In this document: piece by piece, positions 49,972 through 59,291 of the stretch
Numbering within the stretch: the first letter of the stretch is position 1
Layout: each line of letters opens with the position of its first letter
Origin: Opitutaceae bacterium
GTDB taxonomy: Bacteria > Verrucomicrobiota > Verrucomicrobiia > Opitutales > Opitutaceae
Reading direction: 5' to 3'
Assembly (NCBI GenBank): GCA_024233285.1
Contig: JACKPU010000005.1
Coordinates: 1 to 64,000, forward strand
Length of the DNA stretch: 64,000 nt
Program-made: the position numbers and the translations under genes
The notes under the pieces: generated by a model
What the model saw: the letters and a program-made list of their open reading frames with translations, nothing else
The model's database searches: none
What the model was told of the DNA's origin: nothing

Positions 49972-51588
49972 TCATTCGAGTTCTTCGCCGCATTCCAACA
50001 TCATCTCACCGAAGAACGGATTGCGGAGGAGGTCATCACGCGAGAGCCAGCGGCCGGTGCCAAGCACGGGCGTCATGGGACATTGGAACACGTGCAGACC
50101 CTCGCGATGATGGAGGTGTTGCTCGCGCGCGAGATCGGCCAACGCAGTGCTGAACGGTTCGAACGCGTGACGGGCACCACGCAGGTCCGGACCGTCCGTG
50201 AGCGAAGATTTGAACTCGTCAAGCAGGCTGCGCGGAGCGGCGGCGAGATAGGCTTCCAAGGCCGTGCGCAAACCCGGCAACTCACCCTGATAGGCCGTCA
50301 GGTCGTCGTTGGCCAAGGCCCGGGCGGCATCGGCCGCTGAGAAAGCGAGCGTGCGCAGCGCGGCGTAGGCTTCACCGGTGTGAGCGGCTTCGCCAACGGC
50401 GATCTTTTGCGGGGGCGTAGGGTCAGGTTGATGAGCGCCGCCGATGGCGGCGTGGGCGAGCTGGGCCTGGCCGTCGAGAATGAGGGCGCCGGTGGTGACC
50501 ACACGCTCACCGGTCTCCAAGCCGGCCGTGACCTCGGCGAACGCATCGCCGATGCGACCGAGCGTAATTCCGCGCGCAGCATAGGTGCGTTCTTTTTGCT
50601 CCACAAACACCACCGGGCGGCCGGTGTGCTGGAGCACCGCGCTGCGCGGGACCAGCAGGCTATCCGGCGATTCGAGGTGGACGACACCGGTGCCGGTCTG
50701 ACGGTGCCTCACGTGACGATCGGCATTGTCGATCACCACGCGGGCTCGGGCGGTGCGGGTGGTCGGATTGAGGTTCGGATCGATGAAGCTCACCGGGGCG
50801 GTGAGCACGGTGCCGGGCAGCGAGGGCAGGGAGATTTCCACGGTCTGGCCGACCTTGAGCCAGGCGAGATCGGGTTCGTAAACGTCGAAGACAAACCACA
50901 TGCGGGCGAAGTCCCCGATTTCGAACAGGCGGTCGTTGAGGGCGACGTATTGACCTTCGTAAACGTCGCGCGTCACCACGGTGCCGGACATGGGCGCGCG
51001 CACCGTGACCATGGCGGTCGGTTCGAGGGTGGCCTCGAGGATGCGGATCTCCTCCTCGGTCAGTCCCAATTCCAGCAACCGTTCCCGGGCCGCGGCGCGG
51101 GTCGACGTGGCGAACGCCTCGCCGCCGCGCAGTTGTTCCACGTAGGTGCGCTGGGCGGTGAGCATCTCCGGACTGAAAATCGTGGCCAGCGGCTCGCCGG
51201 TGCGCACCTCGGCACCGAGGTAATTGACAAACAGTTTTTCGATGCGGCCGGGCACCCGGGCGGCAAGGATGCGATGGCGCGTTTCGTCATCGTCGACCAC
51301 ACCGTTGACCCGCAGGGTGCGATTGAGGGGGCCGCGCGCGATCGCCGTGGTGGCGACGCCGGTCACGCTGGCCTGGGCCGGACTGAGCGTCACCAGATTG
51401 GGGTCGGCAGGCGCGTCCGCATCGACGGTTTTGGCTGCGACGAGCGCCATGCCGCAAATCGTGCATTTGTCGCCGGGTTGATCCGATTTGATCCAGGGAT
51501 GCATCGGACATTGATAAACGTGGGCGGAGGCGGCGATGAGCCCCGCAGGGAGAAATGCTAATAGGAGAAAGAGTCGGAAATGGTTCAT
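49972..51588 (-). CDS. RND periplasmic adaptor (CusB-like) with metal-binding domains
   Basis: A 538-residue membrane-fusion protein with a signal peptide (about 1-22). Next comes a heavy-metal-binding domain YQCPMHPWIK...CTICGMALV, then the barrel-sandwich, lipoyl-like and beta-barrel domains (GRIEKLFVNYLGAEVRTGEP; PMSGTVVTRDVYEGQYV). The C-terminal ~130 residues match a DUF3347-type copper-binding region with FQCPMTPVLGTGRWL and RNPFFGEMMLECG. It would link the RND pump to an outer-membrane channel, but no such channel gene is in this operon. Downstream of the Cys-rich gene by 119 bp. Confidence 0.9.
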   Translation of the reverse strand: MNHFRLFLLLAFLPAGLIAASAHVYQCPMHPWIKSDQPGDKCTICGMALVAAKTVDADAPADPNLVTLSPAQASVTGVATTAIARGPLNRTLRVNGVVDDDETRHRILAARVPGRIEKLFVNYLGAEVRTGEPLATIFSPEMLTAQRTYVEQLRGGEAFATSTRAAARERLLELGLTEEEIRILEATLEPTAMVTVRAPMSGTVVTRDVYEGQYVALNDRLFEIGDFARMWFVFDVYEPDLAWLKVGQTVEISLPSLPGTVLTAPVSFIDPNLNPTTRTARARVVIDNADRHVRHRQTGTGVVHLESPDSLLVPRSAVLQHTGRPVVFVEQKERTYAARGITLGRIGDAFAEVTAGLETGERVVTTGALILDGQAQLAHAAIGGAHQPDPTPPQKIAVGEAAHTGEAYAALRTLAFSAADAARALANDDLTAYQGELPGLRTALEAYLAAAPRSLLDEFKSSLTDGPDLRGARHAFEPFSTALADLAREQHLHHREGLHVFQCPMTPVLGTGRWLSRDDLLRNPFFGEMMLECGEELE

Positions 51589-51707
51589 GGGATGGATGAG
51601 CTGACGGTTGGGCAGGCGGATACCTGCACGGCATCGGGCCGTTCGCAGGGATTTCGCGCGGTCGTTTCATCCGCACACCAAGGTGCGGACACACTGAGCC
51701 TATCCGC

Positions 51708-52070
51708 TCAAATCAGCCACTGGCACTGCGTGATGCGCAATGGCGGGGCAGTGGTCCGGGCCGGTTCATCCTTCGCAAAGGATGCAGGTTCCGGCGCGAT
51801 CTCCGTCAGATACGGGGCGTAAAATTTCCGGGCTTCGCTGCGGACCGGCTGAGCGGCTTTCTTCCGCGCGGTCTCGCGGACTTCACTGGCTGGGCGGTCG
51901 AGGGTGACGACCGCTGGCGCCGCGGGCGGCGGAGCGCAATCGGGCATCCCGCAGGCCCCGGTGGTTTCGCAGCAGCAGCAGGACTCCGGCTCGACGGGCA
52001 GCGCCACCGGCTGCACGCGCGCAAAGGCGGCCGTGCAGACCAACAGGAGCAACCAGGCGAAACGTTTCAT
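51708..52070 (-). CDS. Small exported Cys-rich protein of the copper operon
   Basis: A 120-residue protein with a signal peptide (MKRFAWLLLLVCTAAFA) and a cysteine cluster ESCCCCETTGACGMPDC (about 29-45), then a proline-rich stretch and a basic region. Four consecutive cysteines plus two more make a strong soft-metal site. As the first gene of the copper-export operon it may be a periplasmic copper binder or sensor. I do not recognise a named family. It starts 51 bp after the pyruvate kinase stop on the same strand. Confidence 0.65.
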   Translation of the reverse strand: MKRFAWLLLLVCTAAFARVQPVALPVEPESCCCCETTGACGMPDCAPPPAAPAVVTLDRPASEVRETARKKAAQPVRSEARKFYAPYLTEIAPEPASFAKDEPARTTAPPLRITQCQWLI

Positions 52071-52120
52071 GCGTTTGAGCTATATGCAGGTTGCCCGCTG
52101 CCGCAAATCGAAAACCGGGC

Positions 52121-53548
52121 TCACCGCACCGTGCGCAGCTGCACGCTGTCGACCAACCGGTCTTGCGAGAGGATGTCGGTGGCAATGATCAGCTTGTCGC
52201 CGGGGATGACGCGGCCCGCTTGTTGCAGCACCATGATGGCGTTTTCGATCGTAGCATCGGGCTCGGCGGCAAACGGCATCAGGAACGGCTCGACCGCGCG
52301 CAGGAGACGGAGCTGCCGGAAAAGCTGTTCGTAGGGCGTAAAGGCAAGGATTGGCGAATGCGTCGGCCGTAGCGCGGCGAGTCCATGGGCCATGAAGCCG
52401 TGGCGGGTGAAGGTCAGGATCTTTGAATCGGGAATCTGGTTGGCCAATACCACGGCGGAGTGGAGCATTTTCATGCGATCGCCGGTGAAGACCGCGACCT
52501 CGCGGTCCTCGGTGTCGTCCTCCAATTCGATCCGGCGGGCGATCTTGTCGAGAATCTGCACGCATTCGAGCGGGTATTGTCCGATGGTGGTTTCGCCGGA
52601 AAGCATGACGCAATCGGTCAACTCATACACGGCGTTGGCCACGTCGGTGATCTCCGCCCGCGTGGGCATGGGCTGCGTGATCATCGATTCCAACATGTGC
52701 GTGGCCACGATGACCGGCCGGCTGTTCGCCAGGCAGGCGCGCACCGCCCGGCGCTGGATGATGGGCAACTCCTCGAACGGACACTCGATGCCGAGATCGC
52801 CGCGCGCGACCATCAAGCCGTCGGCGGCGCGCACGATGTCCTCCAAATGGGTGATGCCGGATTGGTCCTCGATCTTGGCGATGATGCGGGCCTTGGATTT
52901 TTTCTCGGCGAGAAATTGGCGCAGCAGCGCGATGTCATCGGCGGTGCGCACGAAGGAGAGGGCGATGAAATCGAGGCCTTCCGCCAGGCCCACCTCGGCA
53001 TCGGCGCGGTCCTTGGCGGTGAGCGAGGGCAGGTTGACCTTCACGCCCGGGAGATTGATGTGCCGGCGGGATTTCAGTTCGCCGGGGATGAGCACGCGGC
53101 AACGGATGTGCGCGTCGTGCTTTTCCAACACCTCGAGGCGGATGAGGCCGTTGTCCACGAGCACGGTGTCGCCGACGCGGATGTCGTTGACCAGGTCACG
53201 GTAGTTGACGTCCACCGAGCGGACCTCCTCGGCGTTTTCTCGATCGACTCCGGGTTTGACCGTGAAATCGAAAATCTCGCCGGCCTTCAGTTCGATCGGC
53301 GCGGAGACATCACCGGTGCGAATCTCGGGTCCCTTGATGTCCATCAGGATCGCGATGTCGCGGCCGACCTTCGAGCTGACCTGACGGATGCGGCGCATGA
53401 CCATGCGGGTCCACTCGTGGTTCGCGTGCGCCATGTTGAGCCGCGCGATGTCCACGCCGCCGCGAATGAGTTTCTCCAGCATCTCCTCGCTTTCCGTGGC
53501 GGGACCGAGGGTGAAAATGATTTTGGTGCGGCGGAAATCTGATTTCAT
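52121..53548 (-). CDS. pyk: Pyruvate kinase
   Basis: A 475-residue glycolytic enzyme transferring phosphate from PEP to ADP. Motifs: RTKIIFTLGPAT, ARLNMAHANHEW (usual NFSHG replaced by NMAHA), ILMDIKGPEIRTG, the catalytic-lysine region ARIIAKIEDQSGI, MVARGDLGIE, and ATHMLESMITQPMPTRAE. The C-terminal allosteric-like domain is present. The N-terminal S-to-A change (NMAHA versus NFSHG) is a known variant in some lineages. It overlaps nothing; the WalJ-like gene stops one base before its start. Confidence 0.93.
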   Translation of the reverse strand: MKSDFRRTKIIFTLGPATESEEMLEKLIRGGVDIARLNMAHANHEWTRMVMRRIRQVSSKVGRDIAILMDIKGPEIRTGDVSAPIELKAGEIFDFTVKPGVDRENAEEVRSVDVNYRDLVNDIRVGDTVLVDNGLIRLEVLEKHDAHIRCRVLIPGELKSRRHINLPGVKVNLPSLTAKDRADAEVGLAEGLDFIALSFVRTADDIALLRQFLAEKKSKARIIAKIEDQSGITHLEDIVRAADGLMVARGDLGIECPFEELPIIQRRAVRACLANSRPVIVATHMLESMITQPMPTRAEITDVANAVYELTDCVMLSGETTIGQYPLECVQILDKIARRIELEDDTEDREVAVFTGDRMKMLHSAVVLANQIPDSKILTFTRHGFMAHGLAALRPTHSPILAFTPYEQLFRQLRLLRAVEPFLMPFAAEPDATIENAIMVLQQAGRVIPGDKLIIATDILSQDRLVDSVQLRTVR

Positions 53549-53549
53549 G

Positions 53550-54350
53550 TCAGGAAAATTCGATGAGCGGAGTGGTGTCGCCGGGTGCGACGATGGAGAA
53601 CTCGCAACCGAGCCGGGTGCGGGTGGCGGCGAACGCGCTCGAGACTGCCTCGGGGCTGTTACAATCGCGACTCAGGTGAGTGAGAAACACGTGACGCCAG
53701 CGCGGGCTGGCGATGCTCTCCAAGAGTTCGCGCGTGCTCTGATTGGAAAGGTGGCCGTGCCGGCCGCTGATGCGCTGCTTGAGCGACCACGGGCGTTTGG
53801 TGTCGGCCTTCAGCAGGTCGGCGCAGTGGTTGGCCTCGACCACGATGACGTCGGCGTCGCGCAGATGCTCGTGGATGTGCTGCGGCGCGTAACCGAGATC
53901 GGTGAGCCATGCGAGGCTGCGGCGCGGCGCAAACAAATCGTCCGCGAAACCGTGACTGAAGCGAAAGCCGACGGGGTCCTGCGCATCGTGCGGCACCTGA
54001 AAACTCGTCACCTCGAGATCGCGAAATTGAAACGTGCTGCCGGTCTCGAAATAGACCCAGTCGGGTTTGTAGCTGAGTTTGGCCTGGACGGCGCGCGCGG
54101 TCGCGGGATTGGCGAACAGCCGGATGTGCGGAAATTTTTTCAAACCCTCGACCGCCGCGGCATGATCGCCGTGTTCATGGGTGAGGAAGATGGCGTCGAC
54201 ATGATCGAGATCGTGACCGACGCCGGCCAAGAGCTGGCCGAGTTTGCGCGCGGAAAAGCCCGCGTCGACCAGCACGTTGGCGCCGGCGGTCTGCAGCAGG
54301 GCGCTGTTGCCCGAACTGCCGCTGCCTAAAATGCAAAATCGCATCGCCAT
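53550..54350 (-). CDS. Metallo-beta-lactamase fold hydrolase (WalJ/YycJ-like)
   Basis: A 266-residue MBL-fold protein. It begins CILGSGSSGNSALLQ, the diagnostic YycJ/WalJ start, with the zinc site HEHGDH (about 58-63), a later H in VPHDAQDPVGF, D in LTDLGYAP and the final H in FLTHLSRDCNS. Members act on nucleic acids or are tied to cell-wall regulation; function here is inferred. It is immediately upstream of pyk and probably co-transcribed. Confidence 0.86.
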   Translation of the reverse strand: MAMRFCILGSGSSGNSALLQTAGANVLVDAGFSARKLGQLLAGVGHDLDHVDAIFLTHEHGDHAAAVEGLKKFPHIRLFANPATARAVQAKLSYKPDWVYFETGSTFQFRDLEVTSFQVPHDAQDPVGFRFSHGFADDLFAPRRSLAWLTDLGYAPQHIHEHLRDADVIVVEANHCADLLKADTKRPWSLKQRISGRHGHLSNQSTRELLESIASPRWRHVFLTHLSRDCNSPEAVSSAFAATRTRLGCEFSIVAPGDTTPLIEFS

Positions 54351-54398
54351 GTCTTCAGCAAGGCGCGTGCCCGCGCGGGGACAACCGAAATTATGAAA

Positions 54399-54471
54399 TG
54401 TAGGGCGGGATCGCCTGATCCCGCCTCGAATACGAATGCTAAGATAGCGGGATCAGCGATCCCGCCCTACA
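54399..54471. repeat. REP-like double hairpin
   Basis: Outer inverted repeat TGTAGGGCGGGATCGC (54399-54414) and its exact complement (54456-54471) enclose two inner hairpins GCGGGATC-GCCT-GATCCCGC and GCGGGATC-AGC-GATCCCGC. The unit is shared with 6873-6895. It lies between the start of the MBL gene and the stop of the fusion gene, and may stabilise or end transcripts. Confidence 0.8.
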
Positions 54472-54481
54472 GATCGGAATG

Positions 54482-57400
54482 TCAAAAGTCGCACAATGCC
54501 GCGATCCCGGCCGCCGAGCCATCGCGTTGCCAGCCGTCAAGTTGCGCCTGATCCTTGAGTTGCTGGCCGCGGGCGCGGGGCACCACGGCGAAGGCGTTGT
54601 GGCATTCCGACAGGGCGGTCATGTCTCCCCAGAGCTTTTCGAACTGGGTGACGGGATAGACATCCTCCTGCCCGTGGCCCCACCGCTTTTTGACCTCCTT
54701 GAGGGTGACATAGGTGGGCAGGCGCGCGGCCATGCGCCGCACGGCGTTGGCGGTCTTGGTCGCGTCGGCCAGATCGGCGCGCGTAAGTTCGAAGAGCGCC
54801 AGCAGGCGGTCGAGATCGATCCAGCACGTGTTGGCGTTGTAGTAGCTGAGGGCGAATTCGTCTTGCTCGCGGGGCAGTGCCATTCCTTCGACCAGCCGCA
54901 ATTTGCCGTCAACCCGGGCGAGCCCGCCGCCGTGATCCTCGATCCGGCGGGTGATGACTTCCCAGCCGAGCGTGGCGCCGGTGGATTGAAACCAGCCGAC
55001 CAGTGCCGGATCGGCGGTCGCGCCGAGCGTGTCGATGTTGTGCACCATCAGGGTGCGGAGCTGCGGCTGGGCGGCCAGCAATTGGGCGAGCACGCCGTTC
55101 TTGAGCAGGTTGGGAATTTCGAACCAATGGCCGACGGGATGCAGGCATTGTTCGGGCAGATTGTCGGTGTAGTCCGACCCCTCGCCGGTGGTGCGGGCCC
55201 AGTTGGCGAGGGCGGCGCGCACGCTGTCGCGCATTTTCTGCTTCTGTTCGTCGAGCCGCTGCTGGGCGGTTTCCTCCCAGGCAAATTGCAAGTCGCGCAC
55301 GGTGGGCACCAGGCGCAGACCGATCGAGCGGCCGGGCGAGAGCCAGACATCGCGCTGCAACGCATCCGGCAGGTGATCCGTCAGCATGCGTTCGATCGGG
55401 GCATGGGTGAGATGACTCGTCGTAAAGACATGCGGAATCGGTGCGCCGAACTCGCGGCTGGTGCGACGGGTTTTCGCCAGGTGCACTTCGATGAAATTGC
55501 GGTGCTGGCCGGCGAACTTGGCGAACGGGTGCAGGCCCTTCACAACGCCGGCCCCTTGGGTCCAGCGGCTGCCGACGCCGGCGGCATACGTGACCACGGC
55601 GACTTCACCTTTGCGCAGGGCTTCCTCGCCGGCGCGGCGCAGTGCGGGGTTGATTTGCGTGGCGTCGGCCAAGTCCCCGGGCGCTGCGTCCTCGATGCGC
55701 GTGGTGGGCGGCAGGCGATTCAACGCGAGGCCGATGCGGCCCGACTGCAAGTCGGTGCGGATCTGCTCGTGCTGGGCTTGATCAAATCCGTTGGCCGCGA
55801 GCAACTGGCGCAATTGACCGGACGATGCCGCCGCGGGTTTGTTGGCGGCGGCCGGTCGGTCCAGCAGGCTGGTGAGAATGGCGGCGAACTCGGGGTGGTG
55901 GCGGGCGGCGGCGTTGAACTGCCGCACGTCGGTGCGTTCGCGCGCGGTCAGGGTGGATTCGTCGCGGCGCAAGCTCGCCGGCACGGTGGCTTGATAGAAA
56001 CCCGCGGGCAACAGCGCGGCCTCGTCCTGCAGAAGCGCCGCGACGCTGCCGTGTTCGTTGATCGCGAAGTCGTAAACCACCGGGTCCATCGCGAACGGCA
56101 GGGCGGACTCGAGCTCGCGCTTGGTTGCCAGCATGAGCTGTTGCAAGAATTCCTGGCCCTCACGTTTGCGCTCCGGCGCGAAGATGAAGCCCATGCCGCC
56201 GCCGGACATGCCACCGAGCATCCAGAAGCCCCAGAAATCGTCACCGAACCGTTCGCGGGTTCCGGCGATGAGGCGTTCGGTGTAGAGGTTGCTCACCCAC
56301 GGAATCATGGTCTGCAGCGGCCCGGTAAAGTTTTCCGTCAGTGCGCGACCGAGGGCGCGAATGTCGCCGCGGGCGAGCTGATCGAGAATCGAATCGAGAG
56401 TGGCGACGGCCTGTTGGCGGGCCTGCCATTCGGCGGCGCTGCGGAGCAGGTATTTTTCCGTCGCCATCTCCAGAATGGGACCGACGTTTTGCGCCATGCC
56501 GCCGTGCACGAGCACCAGCGAATCTTGTAATTTTTTGCGCGCTTCCGGCGAGACGCGATCAGGCCCCAGCAAGGTGTGGCGCGGGAGCAGGCGCCCGCGG
56601 CTGATGCCGTGTTCGGGATCGGCGTCGGTCGCGAGCGTGCCTTCGATGAGTTTGATGCCGGGCCAGAGTCCGCCGGAATCCTGCCAGCCGCCGCCGGAAC
56701 CGCCGATCCATTCGCCGAGGATCGCGCGCGCGGCCACGATGCGACGTTCGCTCTCCGCCATGGGACCGTTGAGCGCGGCGATCTGGCCGGTGGCGCGCAT
56801 GCAGGCGCCGATGAGCGCGCCGAGCAGGTTGGTGGAGACGGCGAGGCGCGAGCCCTTGGGGATGCGGTTGACGTTGCTGATCAGTTCGAAGCCGCGACCC
56901 GGACCAAAGATCTGGGTCAGCAATTCGGCGAGGGAGGTGCCGGAACGTTCGATGCCCGGCGGCACAATGCCCGCGGCGATGACGGCGGCCTTGAGCAGGC
57001 CAAGATAATCGCGTGCAAAGTCGAACACATCGTCGATCGACTCCAAGACCGCGCTGGCCCCCAAGTCGACGCTGGTCAGACGGATGACCGGTTCGTCAAT
57101 GACGCGCAACCAGGCCTCGACCGGCGGACGCGGAGCGGCATCCCGTCCGTGCACGCCGAGATCGACGGAAATGTTGAGCACGCGGGCGCCCTCGGGAAAA
57201 TCCATGCCGAGGAAGAAAATGTCACTCCAGCCGCAATGGGTGAGGTCCATGCGCACGGCGGTGATTTCGCGCAGCACCGGGTAGGGCGAATCGGCGTTGG
57301 CCCGCGCGATGAGTTCGGGCCGCACCCGGAGCGATTGATCAAGCGGATGGCCGAGGCGGAACATCCAGGCGTTGCCGCGAGTGGAGCGAACGGTGCGGCG

Positions 57401-57799
57401 GACTTGATCGGCCAGGGTTTGAAAACCGAGCGCGTAGTAGGCGGCGGCGAGCGCACTGGACAACGTTTCGTTGGCGCCGTGGGCCGCGAGTTCACGTTGG
57501 AACAGGCCGATGGCTTCCTCGAAGCGGCGTTCCAGTAAAAAGTGAAACCCGGCGTAGGGCACGCGACCGCTGCGCGGGTAATCCGCGAGCGCCGGCAGAT
57601 GATAACGGTGAATCGCGCTGAGGAAGAACAGCGCGCGCACGCGCCGGTAGAGGTTCTTTTCCTGACGGCGAAACGCATCGAGCGCGCGGCAGGCGTCCAG
57701 CAAGTCCGCGGCGGATTTGCCGGCACACCACGTTTCCAAGGCGCGGTCGCGCACCTCGGGTTCAGCGGAGGTGATGAGATCGATCAGCGTCGAGGTCAT
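54482..57799 (-). CDS. GHMP sugar kinase / UDP-sugar pyrophosphorylase fusion
   Basis: A 1105-residue protein. Residues 1-160 are helical and unassigned. About 190-600 form a GHMP kinase domain of the fucokinase type: MDLTHCGWSD (cf. the RxDxxGGWSD entry motif), IPKGSRLAVSTNLLGAL in place of the ATP-binding PxGSGLGTSS, GSGGGWQDSGGLWPGIKL, and GGMSGGGMGF. About 760-1105 form a UTP-sugar-1-phosphate uridylyltransferase-like domain (VTYAAGVGSRWTQGAG, EVHLAKTRR, LMVHNIDTLGA). Together it could phosphorylate a sugar and make its UDP derivative. The plant FKGP protein has the opposite order and makes GDP-fucose. The ATG at 57799 overlaps the GalU-like stop (ATGA). Sugar unknown; the kinase P-loop is divergent and may be inactive. 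Confidence 0.78.
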   Translation of the reverse strand: MTSTLIDLITSAEPEVRDRALETWCAGKSAADLLDACRALDAFRRQEKNLYRRVRALFFLSAIHRYHLPALADYPRSGRVPYAGFHFLLERRFEEAIGLFQRELAAHGANETLSSALAAAYYALGFQTLADQVRRTVRSTRGNAWMFRLGHPLDQSLRVRPELIARANADSPYPVLREITAVRMDLTHCGWSDIFFLGMDFPEGARVLNISVDLGVHGRDAAPRPPVEAWLRVIDEPVIRLTSVDLGASAVLESIDDVFDFARDYLGLLKAAVIAAGIVPPGIERSGTSLAELLTQIFGPGRGFELISNVNRIPKGSRLAVSTNLLGALIGACMRATGQIAALNGPMAESERRIVAARAILGEWIGGSGGGWQDSGGLWPGIKLIEGTLATDADPEHGISRGRLLPRHTLLGPDRVSPEARKKLQDSLVLVHGGMAQNVGPILEMATEKYLLRSAAEWQARQQAVATLDSILDQLARGDIRALGRALTENFTGPLQTMIPWVSNLYTERLIAGTRERFGDDFWGFWMLGGMSGGGMGFIFAPERKREGQEFLQQLMLATKRELESALPFAMDPVVYDFAINEHGSVAALLQDEAALLPAGFYQATVPASLRRDESTLTARERTDVRQFNAAARHHPEFAAILTSLLDRPAAANKPAAASSGQLRQLLAANGFDQAQHEQIRTDLQSGRIGLALNRLPPTTRIEDAAPGDLADATQINPALRRAGEEALRKGEVAVVTYAAGVGSRWTQGAGVVKGLHPFAKFAGQHRNFIEVHLAKTRRTSREFGAPIPHVFTTSHLTHAPIERMLTDHLPDALQRDVWLSPGRSIGLRLVPTVRDLQFAWEETAQQRLDEQKQKMRDSVRAALANWARTTGEGSDYTDNLPEQCLHPVGHWFEIPNLLKNGVLAQLLAAQPQLRTLMVHNIDTLGATADPALVGWFQSTGATLGWEVITRRIEDHGGGLARVDGKLRLVEGMALPREQDEFALSYYNANTCWIDLDRLLALFELTRADLADATKTANAVRRMAARLPTYVTLKEVKKRWGHGQEDVYPVTQFEKLWGDMTALSECHNAFAVVPRARGQQLKDQAQLDGWQRDGSAAGIAALCDF

Positions 57800-58647
57800 G
57801 ACTGGCCGCTGGAGGGGTGGGCGAGCAGTTCGACGATTTGCGTCAGCACGATGTCCCGGTCGCGGCCGGCCAGCGAAAGCGCGAGCTGGGCGAGCAGCAG
57901 CCCGTAGCGTGAACCGATGTCGTAGCGGCGCCCGGCGACCGTCAGCGCGAGGTAACGGCGCCGCGCCGCCATCGCGTGGAGGGCGGGAGTGAGACCGAGT
58001 TTGTCCGCCGGGGCGCCCGCCCGCTGTTCGTCGAGCAGGTTGAAAATCTCCGCGTCGAAAACGTGCAGGCCGAAAAAGCACAGGTAGTAACCGGCGCGCA
58101 GGCCGGGCACGATCAACTGCTGTTCGGCCAGCGTGGGCGTGGGCTTTTCGATGATGGACTCGATCTGGTAAATCGGCCGGTCGCCACCGGTGAGTTTGCC
58201 GCCAACCGTGCCGTAGGCCGTGAGCAGGCTCTCGTGCGTGGGCTGGACCGCGGAAATCGGGCAGTTTTCAGCCTCGGCGATGGCGATGAGCTGCCGGGCG
58301 CAGCCGACGGCGGTCTGGCTGACATGCAAGTGGTCGCCGACGAGATGCAGAAAGGGCTCGTTGTGGCAGAACTCCCGGCCGCGCAGGATCGCGTCGCCAT
58401 AGCCCTGCGGATTCGCCTGGGGGATGAATTCGACCTGCGATTGAAACGGTCCGCAGGCGGCGGCGTAGTTGGCTTCGTCGCCCGGGCAGACAATGACGCC
58501 GAATTGTTCGATGCCGGCCTCGGCGGCCTCGGCGAGCACGATTTGCAGCGCGGCCTTGGTTTCGCCGTCGCGATCCACGAGGGTTTGCAGGGGGAGGGTG
58601 CGCTGGCGGGGGTTGGCGGCGGTGATCAGGGCTTTACGAATCTTCAT
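57796..58647 (-). CDS. GalU-like nucleotidyltransferase
   Basis: A 283-residue sugar-1-phosphate nucleotidyltransferase. It starts MKIRKALITAANPRQRTLPLQTLVD; the usual GxGTRxxP is altered to AANPRQRTLP, as in some GalU homologues. LHLVGDHLHVS supplies the metal-binding Asp, and IIEKPTP is the sugar-phosphate lysine motif. It probably makes or edits UDP-glucose for the fusion protein encoded by the overlapping downstream gene. It is divergent from the PTPS gene with 106 bp between. Confidence 0.8.
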   Translation of the reverse strand: MKIRKALITAANPRQRTLPLQTLVDRDGETKAALQIVLAEAAEAGIEQFGVIVCPGDEANYAAACGPFQSQVEFIPQANPQGYGDAILRGREFCHNEPFLHLVGDHLHVSQTAVGCARQLIAIAEAENCPISAVQPTHESLLTAYGTVGGKLTGGDRPIYQIESIIEKPTPTLAEQQLIVPGLRAGYYLCFFGLHVFDAEIFNLLDEQRAGAPADKLGLTPALHAMAARRRYLALTVAGRRYDIGSRYGLLLAQLALSLAGRDRDIVLTQIVELLAHPSSGQS

Positions 58648-58753
58648 CGGGCAAAGAGGCGGGAGTCTCGGTGGGCATCCGAGCCGATTCAATCGGAAAC
58701 CAATCCGGCGGCGAGGTTGACGGCACGAACATTCTGGCTTCGCTTGGCTCTTC

Positions 58754-59230
58754 ATGCCCAAAACCGCTTCCAGTCGCGCCACCAAGACGCCTTCCGTGCG
58801 TCCGCTCCAAGGCACGGTGTTCATCACGCGGCAGGTGCATTTCAACGCGGCCCATCGGTTGCATAATCCGACGAAGAGTCAGGCGTGGAACCAGCGGCAA
58901 TACGGCTTGTGCACGAATCCGCACTGGCACGGGCACAACTACGTGCTTGAGGTCACGGTGAAAGGGCAGCCCGATCCGGAAACGGGCTACATCATCGATT
59001 TGGGCGAGTTGAAGCGCATCCTCCACACGGCGGTGGTGGACAAGTGTGACCATCGCAATCTCAACGAAGAAGTGCCGTTTCTGCGCGGGATCATCCCGTC
59101 GACGGAAAACCTCGTCATCGCTTTCTGGCAGCAGATCGAACCGCAGCTCAAAACCGGCAAGCTGCATTGCGTGCGCCTTTTCGAAACCCCCCGCAACTAC
59201 GCCGAATATTTTGGCCCAGAGGTCAGCTAA
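58754..59230 (+). CDS. 6-pyruvoyl-tetrahydropterin synthase family enzyme
   Basis: A 158-residue enzyme of the PTPS/QueD family. The zinc His are in HFNAAHRLHN and HWHGHNYVLEV; the catalytic Cys in GLCTNPHWHGH has the C-x5-HGH spacing of eukaryotic PTPS rather than the C-x3-HGH of QueD. TGYIIDLGELK, CDHRNLNEEVPF and STENLVIAFW also match true PTPS. With FolE2 and a sepiapterin reductase following on the same strand, 7,8-dihydroneopterin triphosphate to 6-pyruvoyltetrahydropterin is the likely reaction. QueD activity (queuosine) cannot be excluded, but no other que genes are here. Confidence 0.88.
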   Translation: MPKTASSRATKTPSVRPLQGTVFITRQVHFNAAHRLHNPTKSQAWNQRQYGLCTNPHWHGHNYVLEVTVKGQPDPETGYIIDLGELKRILHTAVVDKCDHRNLNEEVPFLRGIIPSTENLVIAFWQQIEPQLKTGKLHCVRLFETPRNYAEYFGPEVS

Positions 59231-59291
59231 CCCCGCCACTACGGGGCTCCGGTTATCGTCCCAACCGCCTGGCCTGATTCACAAAAACGAC

